Notes under the pieces: generated by a model | What the model was told of the DNA's origin: nothing | Seen by the model: the letters and a program-made list of their open reading frames with translations, nothing else | Databases searched by the model: none | Shown: positions 7,485 through 14,847 of the stretch, piece after piece | Layout of the letters: each line of letters opens with the position of its first letter | Position numbering within the stretch: the stretch's first letter is position 1 | Program-made: the position numbers and the translations under genes | NCBI GenBank assembly: GCA_039029315.1 | Contig: JBCCGK010000129.1 | Coordinates: 1-29,123, forward strand | From: JBCCCJ01 sp039029315 | GTDB lineage: Bacteria; Bacteroidota; Bacteroidia; J057 | DNA length: 29,123 nucleotides | Direction of reading: 5' to 3'

Positions 7485-9205
7485 AAACCTATCTCGCTAT
7501 CACACTTGGACCGATCTTTAAGACCCTGATTCGACAGCGTCGGACACGATCCATTTTCTCTGCCAGTTATCTGTTCTCCTACATCATGCGAGAACTCATG
7601 AAACAACTGATTGAGCAGGATGCCGATTGCGCAAACAATATTCTCACCCCATCGGCCAACTTTCTGGATCACGATGACTATCGCCATATCGGTTGTGGCA
7701 TCTATTCAGATCAACTCATCATGGAAGGGAAAGCAGGCTCTCTTGAGACATTTGAACGGGCAAGAGGTGCAACGATCGAACATCTGTTAGAAGCTTTTGG
7801 TACAGAAAGTCTCAAGAGCAGAGGATATTTGGAACAGTATCTCAAGATCTACGCAATCGAAGTTGAGATGGAACCCAATGACCAGACTTTCAAGACCATC
7901 AAACGTTATCTGGATCAGGTGGAGTTGTTTGAAAATTTTCCCATCGGGCCTGATGAAGATCTATTGCAGTCGTTTTTTCATCAGAAGTCTGGACACTTCA
8001 TCTTTGAAGATGCTTTCTCGCCAGATTCAGCCAACAAGGGTGAGCGATTTGATACACTAGCAGAAATTGCCACCCGAACATTTGCACGTTTAGATTCAGA
8101 AGAAAAAAGAAAGGAATATAGCCAAATCATTTGGGAAGAGATTGTCAGGCACATTCTCAAACCCCAAACAGAAGAAACAGAGGAAGAGGTGGACCAGTTT
8201 TATGAAAAGCTGGAACAAGCCTTCCCCGAAGAATATCGCGACTATCACAAGTACATCGCGATCGTCAATGTGGATGGAGATAGCTTTGGCAACTATATTG
8301 CAAGCTTTGGGGGAAGCAAGGAGCAATATCAGACTTTCTCAGATAGTCTGTTTGCCTTCGTCAAGGAGGCCAACCGATTAATCAGAGAGTATGGAGGCAC
8401 ACCTGTCTACATTGTGGGAGATGATATGCTCTTTTTTGCGCCTGTGGCTTGTCTCAATGCAGCGACTGATCAGTTTGAGACAATTTTTCATTTGGTCAAC
8501 ACATTGGATAAGGAATTCTTTCGACATTTTCCTGCCGAAAAACATACGCCAACCTTATCGTATGGGATCTCGATTTCCTATCACAAATATCCTATGAATG
8601 AAGCCTTGATTGAGTCTTATGGCTTGCTGGATCAAGCAAAAAACAAAGGGGTTCATCAGGAACGGAAAAAACATCCCAACAAAAATGCCATCGCCTTCAA
8701 GATTCTTAAGCATAGTGGGCAGTTTTTCGAAGCAGTGATCGCCAAGGACAAGCCAGGTGAGGACAAGCGGGATAAAACCGTCTATCAACACTTCCTCGGA
8801 TTGTTGGATGCACACATCACTGGAAATTCCTTCATCAACTCGCTCACACATGGGATGGCCTTCTTTCAGGATATTCTTGTGCGCTTGCTTGTAGAGGACA
8901 AAGATGCTGAATCGGTACGCAATCTTTTTGCCAACAACCTCAATGAGGGTATTCACAATCTAAATCGATCATTCATTGATGCTGTGGTGGAATTCGTAAT
9001 TGCGGTCTTTGCACACCAGCGGGATCTGGACCAAAAGAATCCAAAGGTCTACCAATGCTATGATGGCTCTTTGTCTGAAACGGACAAGGCAGACAAGCGC
9101 ATCGAAGCCATCGGCAAAGATGGATTGGCCATCATCTATTCCACTTTGCGATTCATCCATTTTATTCGATCAAGTCGAACCCAAGCAATCTCAGAACATG
9201 CCTGA
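7481..9205 (+). CDS. cmr2: Type III-B large subunit Cas10/Cmr2, VGDD palm, no HD domain
   Basis: The 574-aa product starts with the Cmr2 N-terminal signature (LAITLGPIFKTLIRQRRTRSIFSASYLFSYI, split over residues 5-35). The cyclase palm has YIAIVNVDGDSFG (Asp265, Asp267) and YIVGDD (residues 310-315), where the usual GGDD reads VGDD with both aspartates kept. Cas10 palms polymerise ATP into cyclic oligoadenylates, or in some Bacteroides Cmr systems join ATP to SAM, when target RNA is bound. No HD nuclease motif and no CxxC zinc-ribbon pairs are visible, and the protein is shorter than many Cas10s. Target-activated DNase activity is therefore unlikely and nucleotide signalling would be its main output. 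It overlaps cmr1 by 4 nt and cmr3 by 8 nt. Confidence 0.9.
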   Translation: MKTYLAITLGPIFKTLIRQRRTRSIFSASYLFSYIMRELMKQLIEQDADCANNILTPSANFLDHDDYRHIGCGIYSDQLIMEGKAGSLETFERARGATIEHLLEAFGTESLKSRGYLEQYLKIYAIEVEMEPNDQTFKTIKRYLDQVELFENFPIGPDEDLLQSFFHQKSGHFIFEDAFSPDSANKGERFDTLAEIATRTFARLDSEEKRKEYSQIIWEEIVRHILKPQTEETEEEVDQFYEKLEQAFPEEYRDYHKYIAIVNVDGDSFGNYIASFGGSKEQYQTFSDSLFAFVKEANRLIREYGGTPVYIVGDDMLFFAPVACLNAATDQFETIFHLVNTLDKEFFRHFPAEKHTPTLSYGISISYHKYPMNEALIESYGLLDQAKNKGVHQERKKHPNKNAIAFKILKHSGQFFEAVIAKDKPGEDKRDKTVYQHFLGLLDAHITGNSFINSLTHGMAFFQDILVRLLVEDKDAESVRNLFANNLNEGIHNLNRSFIDAVVEFVIAVFAHQRDLDQKNPKVYQCYDGSLSETDKADKRIEAIGKDGLAIIYSTLRFIHFIRSSRTQAISEHA

Positions 9206-10406
9206 TAAACCTTATACTCATTTCGTCCGGTTATTTCCCCAAGGCAATTACTTCTTTGGGAACGAAAACTATTCTGATAGTGAACAAAGAGCCTTCTATT
9301 TCCAGAAGTCTCGTGCATTTCCTCAGCAGACGACTTTGCTCGGACTGATTCGTTATCAGCTCTTGCTACAAAATGATATGCTTGTTCCTGAGAAAGGACG
9401 AAAACGAATTGCCTCCAACAAAGCGGCTGCCTTGATTGGAGACACGAGCTTTGCCCCGCTTTCCAGAGAGAGCAGCGAGATTCCTAGTTTTGGTGCCATA
9501 GAGGCAATATCGCCTGTTTTGTTGGTGCGAAACAATGGGAGTCAATATGCACCATTTCCCGCATTTAAAGATTGGGAAAAAGATGAAAACAAATGGTCTG
9601 TGAGTGAACATACATTCCATGTGCCTGCTCTCAAAGAGAGTCCCCCCAAACTACGTGCATCTTTGAGCAAGACCAATTACTTAAATTCTTTTCCTCAATG
9701 GGGAGCCTACGATGTAAAAAAGGATATCGAATGGGGATTTCGGAATCTGGAAGATGGAAGTTTCTTGCCATATGGAGCTGTATTCGAAACAACAGAACCG
9801 CAGATAGGCATTTACAAAACCCAAAAACTCACACATCGTCAGAAGAAGGATCGGAGAGAACGAGAAGGTTTTTTCAAGATGCACTTCCAAAGGATGAAAA
9901 AAGAATATGGATTCGGATTCTATCTACGGCTTGATCTGCTCCGACTTGATCCGCTCCAGAAGATTCAACTTGAATCGCAGGCAGCAGTGATCATTGGTAA
10001 AGAACGGTCCGTATTTCGGATGGAGGTAGAGGAGGTGGGGAATGTCCTGGCTCCATTGCCATCTTTACAGCCGTCATTCACCTCTGGAAATCGGATTTGG
10101 CTGGCAGGTCCTGCTCGTCTGGACCTCTCCAGGGTGTATGAATTCTGCCAGACTGTGGTCTCGCGAGAAATTAGTTTTAGATGTATACAAACATCTGTTC
10201 GCAATACGAACAACTATCACGGAAAACTGTCGCGACAAAAACAGCAGGCTAGCCCATTCCTGAGCCAACGATATAATTTGCTGGACGCAGGAAGCTTGTT
10301 GGTGTTGAAAACGTCTCTTTCTCAGGACGAGCAGGATCGCTTCTCAGAGATATTGGCTGACCCTGTTTTTTCTTCTATCGGATACAACCATTATTTGACT
10401 TATTAA
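9198..10406 (+). CDS. cmr3: Type III-B CRISPR protein Cmr3
   Basis: The ATG at 9198 gives 402 aa; the frame is open further upstream but lies over cmr2. The N-terminus has the Cmr3/Cas5-like features: RLFPQGNYFFG, then AFPQQTTLLGLIRYQLL, equivalent to the P.ST..GALR segment. GNRIWLAGPARLD and a C-terminal SIGYNHYLTY also fit Cmr3. Cmr3 binds the crRNA 5' handle and bridges Cmr2 to the Cmr4 filament. It overlaps the cmr2 end by 8 nt and precedes cmr4 by 13 nt, indicating tight translational coupling. Confidence 0.82.
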   Translation: MPDKPYTHFVRLFPQGNYFFGNENYSDSEQRAFYFQKSRAFPQQTTLLGLIRYQLLLQNDMLVPEKGRKRIASNKAAALIGDTSFAPLSRESSEIPSFGAIEAISPVLLVRNNGSQYAPFPAFKDWEKDENKWSVSEHTFHVPALKESPPKLRASLSKTNYLNSFPQWGAYDVKKDIEWGFRNLEDGSFLPYGAVFETTEPQIGIYKTQKLTHRQKKDRREREGFFKMHFQRMKKEYGFGFYLRLDLLRLDPLQKIQLESQAAVIIGKERSVFRMEVEEVGNVLAPLPSLQPSFTSGNRIWLAGPARLDLSRVYEFCQTVVSREISFRCIQTSVRNTNNYHGKLSRQKQQASPFLSQRYNLLDAGSLLVLKTSLSQDEQDRFSEILADPVFSSIGYNHYLTY

Positions 10407-10419
10407 TCAACCACTCAAT

Positions 10420-11304
10420 ATGTCTTTTCTCACACGTATATATCGCATTACTGCCTGTACCAACCTGCATGTTGGAAGTGGCAAACAGAGTTATGGCATC
10501 ATCGACAATCTTGTGCAGCGAGATGCCGTCAGCAATTTGCCCGTAATCAATGGTTCCAGCTTGAAAGGAGCCTTAAGAGAATATTTTACATTTCACCTGA
10601 CAGATCCCGAACATAGTATGATTACCTATATTTTTGGTAAGGATACTACTGACAGGGAGAAGCAAGGCGACAAGAATCAGGCAGGAAACTACCTCTTTTT
10701 TGACAGCCATTTGCTGAGTTTGCCAGTGCGAAGTAATCAGCTTCCGTTTATGCGCACAACGACTGCCTCTGTGATGAAGCATTTTCAGGATACGCTTGAA
10801 TACAGTCAGGTGAAATTAAAAGAACAGGAGCAAACAGCTGTCTTGAAACAATTGACAGATCTGAAAGTCGATTCCGCAAAGCATTTTATAGAAGAATTGG
10901 AAGAAGCAGATGTCTTTTTGGAGGACTTTGATAAGTCAGCCGAGTTTGAATCATCAGTCCAATCCGCTACACTTTCCTCCATTGTTGGGGAGTCTTTGGC
11001 CTTATTGAAGCATACACCTTTTTCAGAACTATGTAATGATCACCATCTGCCTGTCATTGCACGCAACAGCTTGGTTGATGGCAGAAGTGAAAACCTTTGG
11101 TATGAACAAATTGTCCCACGACAGACTGTCTTTTTTACCAAAGTTATGGTGCCTATAGATGAAAAAAATTACCTGGAGGAGTTTGAAAAGTATCTGACTG
11201 GAGAGAAAAAGCAATTGGTGCAAATAGGGGCGAATGCAAGCATTGGGCAGGGATTCTGTCAGTTTTCATCCATTGATATCGAACCAATAAAGCAGGAGGC
11301 ATGA
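10420..11304 (+). CDS. cmr4: Type III-B backbone RNase Cmr4 (Cas7 family)
   Basis: The 294-aa protein shows the Cmr4 pattern closely: NLHVGSGKQSYGIIDNLVQRD followed by LPVINGSSLKGALRE. Cmr4 forms the helical backbone on crRNA and cuts target RNA every six nucleotides. Asp29 in the IIDNLVQRD loop is the likely catalytic residue, by analogy with characterised Cmr4 proteins. A C-terminal QIGANASIGQGFCQF forms the glycine-rich RAMP loop. The stop overlaps the cmr5 start (ATGA). Confidence 0.9.
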   Translation: MSFLTRIYRITACTNLHVGSGKQSYGIIDNLVQRDAVSNLPVINGSSLKGALREYFTFHLTDPEHSMITYIFGKDTTDREKQGDKNQAGNYLFFDSHLLSLPVRSNQLPFMRTTTASVMKHFQDTLEYSQVKLKEQEQTAVLKQLTDLKVDSAKHFIEELEEADVFLEDFDKSAEFESSVQSATLSSIVGESLALLKHTPFSELCNDHHLPVIARNSLVDGRSENLWYEQIVPRQTVFFTKVMVPIDEKNYLEEFEKYLTGEKKQLVQIGANASIGQGFCQFSSIDIEPIKQEA

Positions 11305-11711
11305 AACGGAAATTACAACATTTGATTCCCAAAGCTATCGAGACGATCAAGTTGGTTGGAATTCCTAAAACCAAGGGAAGCATCACTTCAGTCTCTGGCA
11401 CATATCATGGGTTCATTGCCTCTTTTGGGGCTGGTATCGTACAAGCCGGAGTTCTTCCAGCCGTCATTTTTTTTGAAAATTCAGAAAGAGATGGCGCCGA
11501 TGGTGCTGACAAATACCGAATCACTCAAGCACTTTATTGTCTAATGAAGTGGGAGAAGGAGAAGAAACCAGTTGGGAAACAACCTGATCAACACGCTTTG
11601 AGTGCGTATATCATTTCTAACAATCTGCAAGACAACAGCCGTTTTCTTGATCAATTAACTACCTATGCTGTTGCCCTTAAAATTGCTATGCGAACCTTCA
11701 AAAAACCTTGA
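11301..11711 (+). CDS. cmr5: Type III-B small subunit Cmr5
   Basis: The 136-aa, mostly helical protein has the Cmr5 pattern YHGFIASFGAGIVQAGVLPAVIFFE followed by a lysine-rich segment and a C-terminal LTTYAVALKIAMRTFKK helix. Cmr5 (Cas11-like) multimers line the minor filament and position target RNA. It overlaps cmr4 by four bases and ends 2 nt before the cmr6 ATG, as expected for stoichiometric complex subunits. Confidence 0.88.
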   Translation: MKRKLQHLIPKAIETIKLVGIPKTKGSITSVSGTYHGFIASFGAGIVQAGVLPAVIFFENSERDGADGADKYRITQALYCLMKWEKEKKPVGKQPDQHALSAYIISNNLQDNSRFLDQLTTYAVALKIAMRTFKKP

Positions 11712-11713
11712 TC

Positions 11714-12928
11714 ATGAACACACCCAATCTTGGCTGGCTGTATTATAAAGAGTATTACTACGACTTTGATTTTAAGCGGACTGGTGCAAATGCAGACGCT
11801 TATCAAGAACGCTTTTTTCGCAATAAGCATTCCCGCATTCGTAGCCAGAAGCTGGATCGACAATCACTCCAATGGCTCAAGTTGCCAGTGGAAGATATGC
11901 TATCCCAGCAAGACATTCACGGGCTTCAGCTACAGACGATCTATCCTGGATTTGCCTCCGGCCTGGGATTGATTCATGAAACTGGTTCGATGGGCGAGAG
12001 CAAGCTGGGCATGGCCTTTGATCATGTGACGGGGATTCCCTACCTGCCGGGTTCGTCTGTCAAAGGAGCATTGAGAGCGGTATTCCCTCAGCAGGTGCTA
12101 TCCACCAAGCAGCCAGAATTGGACGTAGATAGCATAGCAGATCGACGTCGATTTATATATGCCTTGCTAGAATCAGTCCTGGAGAAGTCAACCAATGACC
12201 TTTCTCAAGCCCGAGATGAACATTTGACTGCTCGGGCCATTTCGGAGGAAGTTCAGTTGGAGCTAGAAGACGATTTTGTAGATCTTCTGGAACGAGAGCT
12301 CTTCGATGGCACGCAAGTGGAGATGTCTACAGAAGAAGGATCTCCTGGTCTGATTCACAAGGCACGAAGTACATATCATCGTGACCTGTTCCTGGATGCA
12401 TTTCCGATGGAGAGTCTTGCTCATGAAGGTCGATTTCTTGATTTTGACTTCATCACTCCCCATAAGCGACCATTTGCCAATCCGGTTCCGATTATGTTTT
12501 TGAAGATTCTTCCAGAGGTCCTTTGGCAGTTTTCGTTCAAATTGGAAGATGGACTGCTCACAGGGCAACAAAAACTCAAGCTATTCGAACATATTCTGAC
12601 CTATAGTGGCGCGGGCGCCAAGACTCATGTGGGGTATGGTCAATTCAAAACACCAGAACCTCCCAGAGTCTTCATGGAGGGAGAAGAATTACAAGGCAAG
12701 ATCTCAATATCGAGGGATCAATACGCCAGTAATCGCTTTACCGTTTATGTCGAGGATGCCAATTGGGAGAAAACCCTGCAGGTCAAGGAGAACCTCTTTC
12801 GGCAGCTGACCGATGGCAATACCTATACATTTCGAGTCAGCAAACTCAATGAAGATGGGTCAATCAGAAGTGTCAAATTGGTTCCACCCAGCAATCAGCC
12901 TAATCGTTCCGGACGGAAGCGGCGGTAA
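11714..12928 (+). CDS. cmr6: Type III-B CRISPR protein Cmr6
   Basis: ATG at 11714 gives 404 aa; a TTG at 11708 is possible but unneeded. Diagnostic Cmr6 segments are IYPGFASGLGLIHETGS, KLGMAFDHVTGIPYLPGSSV followed by KGALR, and the glycine-rich GAGAKTHVGYGQF. Cmr6 ends the Cas7-like filament next to Cmr1. The central 140-240 region is acidic and longer than in compact Cmr6 proteins, and the C-terminal tail (about 320-404) looks like a small OB- or S1-like strand-rich extension with a basic end (NRSGRKRR). The extension's role is unknown. Confidence 0.9.
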   Translation: MNTPNLGWLYYKEYYYDFDFKRTGANADAYQERFFRNKHSRIRSQKLDRQSLQWLKLPVEDMLSQQDIHGLQLQTIYPGFASGLGLIHETGSMGESKLGMAFDHVTGIPYLPGSSVKGALRAVFPQQVLSTKQPELDVDSIADRRRFIYALLESVLEKSTNDLSQARDEHLTARAISEEVQLELEDDFVDLLERELFDGTQVEMSTEEGSPGLIHKARSTYHRDLFLDAFPMESLAHEGRFLDFDFITPHKRPFANPVPIMFLKILPEVLWQFSFKLEDGLLTGQQKLKLFEHILTYSGAGAKTHVGYGQFKTPEPPRVFMEGEELQGKISISRDQYASNRFTVYVEDANWEKTLQVKENLFRQLTDGNTYTFRVSKLNEDGSIRSVKLVPPSNQPNRSGRKRR

Positions 12929-12984
12929 TGAATAGAAAAGAGTCAATACCTTAACATTCAATCAAATCCTCAACTAAACCTCTC

Positions 12985-13755
12985 ATGACTTCTATTATCC
13001 TTCCTACCTTAACCGTCCGTTTTTCTCTCCCTCTACAGCCGCATCAGATTCCTCAATGGAGGGGAGCAGTCGCTGAAGCCGCAGGAGATGACCTCTTTCA
13101 CAATCATAACAATAGGCCGGATGAACCCATTTTGGTTGGAGAAGGTCAGCTTGGTGTTGGAGTGCTCCTGGAAACCATCAGAACCTCAAAAAAATATCAT
13201 TATCGCCTGCCGCTTATCCAATATCGGGTGATCGATGGGCAGGCAGGGATTTTCGCGATTGGAGAAGGCGTTCCGATCCTTCGTCGCTGGTTGCTCAGTC
13301 ATGAAGAACAGATTCGGGTTGGAGGGAAAGTGGTTGCCTTGATGATCGATGGCATGCAAGAGCGCAAATATCAGGTCCGTATGCTTCCGGAGATGCGGAC
13401 CTATCGCCTGATGGATTATCTGCCCTTCCACGCAGAGAATTACCTCAAATGGCAGCAGGCCGATGATCTGATTGAGCGAATTCAACTCCTTCAAAATACC
13501 CTCACAGGCCAGATTCTTGGCCTGACCAAAGGCCTTGGTTTTTGGCTGCCTGAGCGACTGGAGCTTAGAATTTTGACTATTCGCAAGACGCGCAGCCTGA
13601 AGGTGCATGGCACTCAACATCTGGGCTTCAACCTGATTTACAAGGCCAATATTGAGTTGCCTCCGAATATCGCGATTGGACGATCTGTCTCACATGGGTT
13701 TGGGACACAACGACCTGTCCGTGGAAATCCTGACACTCCCAATCCCCACTTGTAG
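12985..13755 (+). CDS. cas6: CRISPR pre-crRNA endoribonuclease Cas6 (Cas6b-like)
   Basis: The 256-aa protein has the N-terminal Cas6b pattern with DDLFHNHN, then YRLPLIQYRVIDG and FAIGEGV. The C-terminal half ends with NIAIGRSVSHGFGTQRPV, the glycine-rich Cas6 loop. Cas6 cuts repeat RNA to release crRNAs with 8-nt 5' handles. The His residues in LFHNHN are candidate catalytic residues, but this is inference. The gene lies 56 nt after cmr6. A CRISPR array is expected nearby in such loci, but none is found here, so the array and adaptation genes must be elsewhere if present. Confidence 0.88.
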   Translation: MTSIILPTLTVRFSLPLQPHQIPQWRGAVAEAAGDDLFHNHNNRPDEPILVGEGQLGVGVLLETIRTSKKYHYRLPLIQYRVIDGQAGIFAIGEGVPILRRWLLSHEEQIRVGGKVVALMIDGMQERKYQVRMLPEMRTYRLMDYLPFHAENYLKWQQADDLIERIQLLQNTLTGQILGLTKGLGFWLPERLELRILTIRKTRSLKVHGTQHLGFNLIYKANIELPPNIAIGRSVSHGFGTQRPVRGNPDTPNPHL

Positions 13756-13809
13756 CTAGCGCCCTACATCATGGGAGTCTCACAGGCATCCAATCCAATT
13801 CCGGCGAAA

Positions 13810-13846
13810 TTTACTAGAATTTACATGAGGTTTACATCATTTTACA
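13810..13846. promoter_or_regulatory. Phased TTTACA repeats (second predicted operator)
   Basis: TTTAC at 13810 and TTTACA at 13820, 13831 and 13841 have 10-, 11- and 10-bp spacing. Flanking bases also match the array at 3870-3926 (AAATTTACT.GAA at the start, TTTTACAGT at the end). The array ends 32 nt before the -7 box at 13879, a position suited to an activator touching RNA polymerase. The winged-helix regulator at 2941-3861 is the natural candidate binder. Confidence 0.55.
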
Positions 13847-13878
13847 GTTGAGTGTGCAATGGCAGCATTGATCCCCGC

Positions 13879-13886
13879 TATATTTG
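13879..13886 (+). promoter_or_regulatory. -7 box of the TonB_C lipoprotein gene
   Basis: TATATTTG fits TAnnTTTG and lies 29 nt before the ATG at 13916. The following ACAGA is shared with the regulator's own promoter. No clear -33 TTTG is present, consistent with dependence on an activator at the TTTACA array. Confidence 0.45.
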
Positions 13887-13915
13887 ACAGAAACTGATTC
13901 ATAAATATATCAGAT

Positions 13916-14725
13916 ATGAAAAATAGCCTAATCATCTTTTGTGCCATCCTTGCCGCATTCTCTGTCATCTCCTGTGGGTCCATGAACCTCGGCCATACTA
14001 CTGCAGGCCAAGAAGAATTGACTGTCAGCAAAGCCGTCGATTCTGACTATCAACTGATCAGCATCATCAACACCCTGGACATTCCGGATTTGTTTTACAG
14101 TGTAGATGCCAGATTTATCACCAAGATCAGCAGGGAGAAACTACATCGAGCAAAGTCTGTCATGGATATTCTTCCCAGGAAAGCTACCCAACCAATAGAA
14201 GCATGGCAATCAGTGCGGGTCTCTGTGCTTCAGGACAATGAAGAAACCGATGAAAGCGAGTCTGGACAGAGTGAAGAACTGACTCCCGCTCAACTCTCTC
14301 TCCTTCAATCGACAGAGTATGGGTCCAATTTCTACATCAAAGCCGAGTACAAAAGCAAAAATTCTGTTACAGGTATATTGCAAGAAGACTATCTGACCTA
14401 TTATATCTCTGTAGTCCCGGAAACAGAAGCAGAATATACTGCTGGACCTGATGCCTTGATTGAGTACCTTAAGGAAAACAGCAGAGAAGAAAGGACCTTT
14501 ATCAGCAAGGACGAGTTGAAACCTGGCCAGCTGAGCTTTACCATTAATCAGAATGGAAACATCGCCAATGTTCAGCTCAACTCATCCTCGGGATACGCTT
14601 CCCTCGATCAAAAAATGATGCATCTAATCAACAATTTGCCAGGAAGCTGGAAGCCGGCAACAGATGCTAAGGGAACCACTGTCGAACAGGAACTGGTGTT
14701 CTTCTTTGGGTTGCAGGGCTGTTAG
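13916..14725 (+). CDS. Lipoprotein with TonB-like C-terminal domain
   Basis: The 269-aa protein has a lipoprotein signal peptide with cleavage before Cys20 (VISCGS). A middle region of about 180 residues has no family I recognise. The C-terminal 65 residues (GQLSFTINQNGNIANVQLNS, SGYASLDQKMMHLI, LPGSWKPA) match the TonB C-terminal fold. There is no N-terminal transmembrane anchor, so it is not a classical TonB that spans from the inner membrane; many Bacteroidota proteins reuse this domain. The shared TTTACA operator links it to the membrane-bound regulator 10 kb upstream, so it may be a target of that sensor. The S41 peptidase gene follows after 122 nt. Confidence 0.78.
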   Translation: MKNSLIIFCAILAAFSVISCGSMNLGHTTAGQEELTVSKAVDSDYQLISIINTLDIPDLFYSVDARFITKISREKLHRAKSVMDILPRKATQPIEAWQSVRVSVLQDNEETDESESGQSEELTPAQLSLLQSTEYGSNFYIKAEYKSKNSVTGILQEDYLTYYISVVPETEAEYTAGPDALIEYLKENSREERTFISKDELKPGQLSFTINQNGNIANVQLNSSSGYASLDQKMMHLINNLPGSWKPATDAKGTTVEQELVFFFGLQGC

Positions 14726-14847
14726 AAGCTCGGAAAAATCTTGGTTTTGGAGAGCCCTCTGTAGGAAAGATAGCTCGATATTGCTTTCAAAAGCAGGAAA
14801 ATCCATTGCGCCGAAAGCAAAAGAACAACAAAACATAGAACACCAAA

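Noticed and set aside
9000..9197. 66-codon N-terminal extension of cmr3
   Set aside because: It is an out-of-frame reading of the cmr2 3' end; the ATG at 9198 starts directly at the conserved Cmr3 N-terminus.
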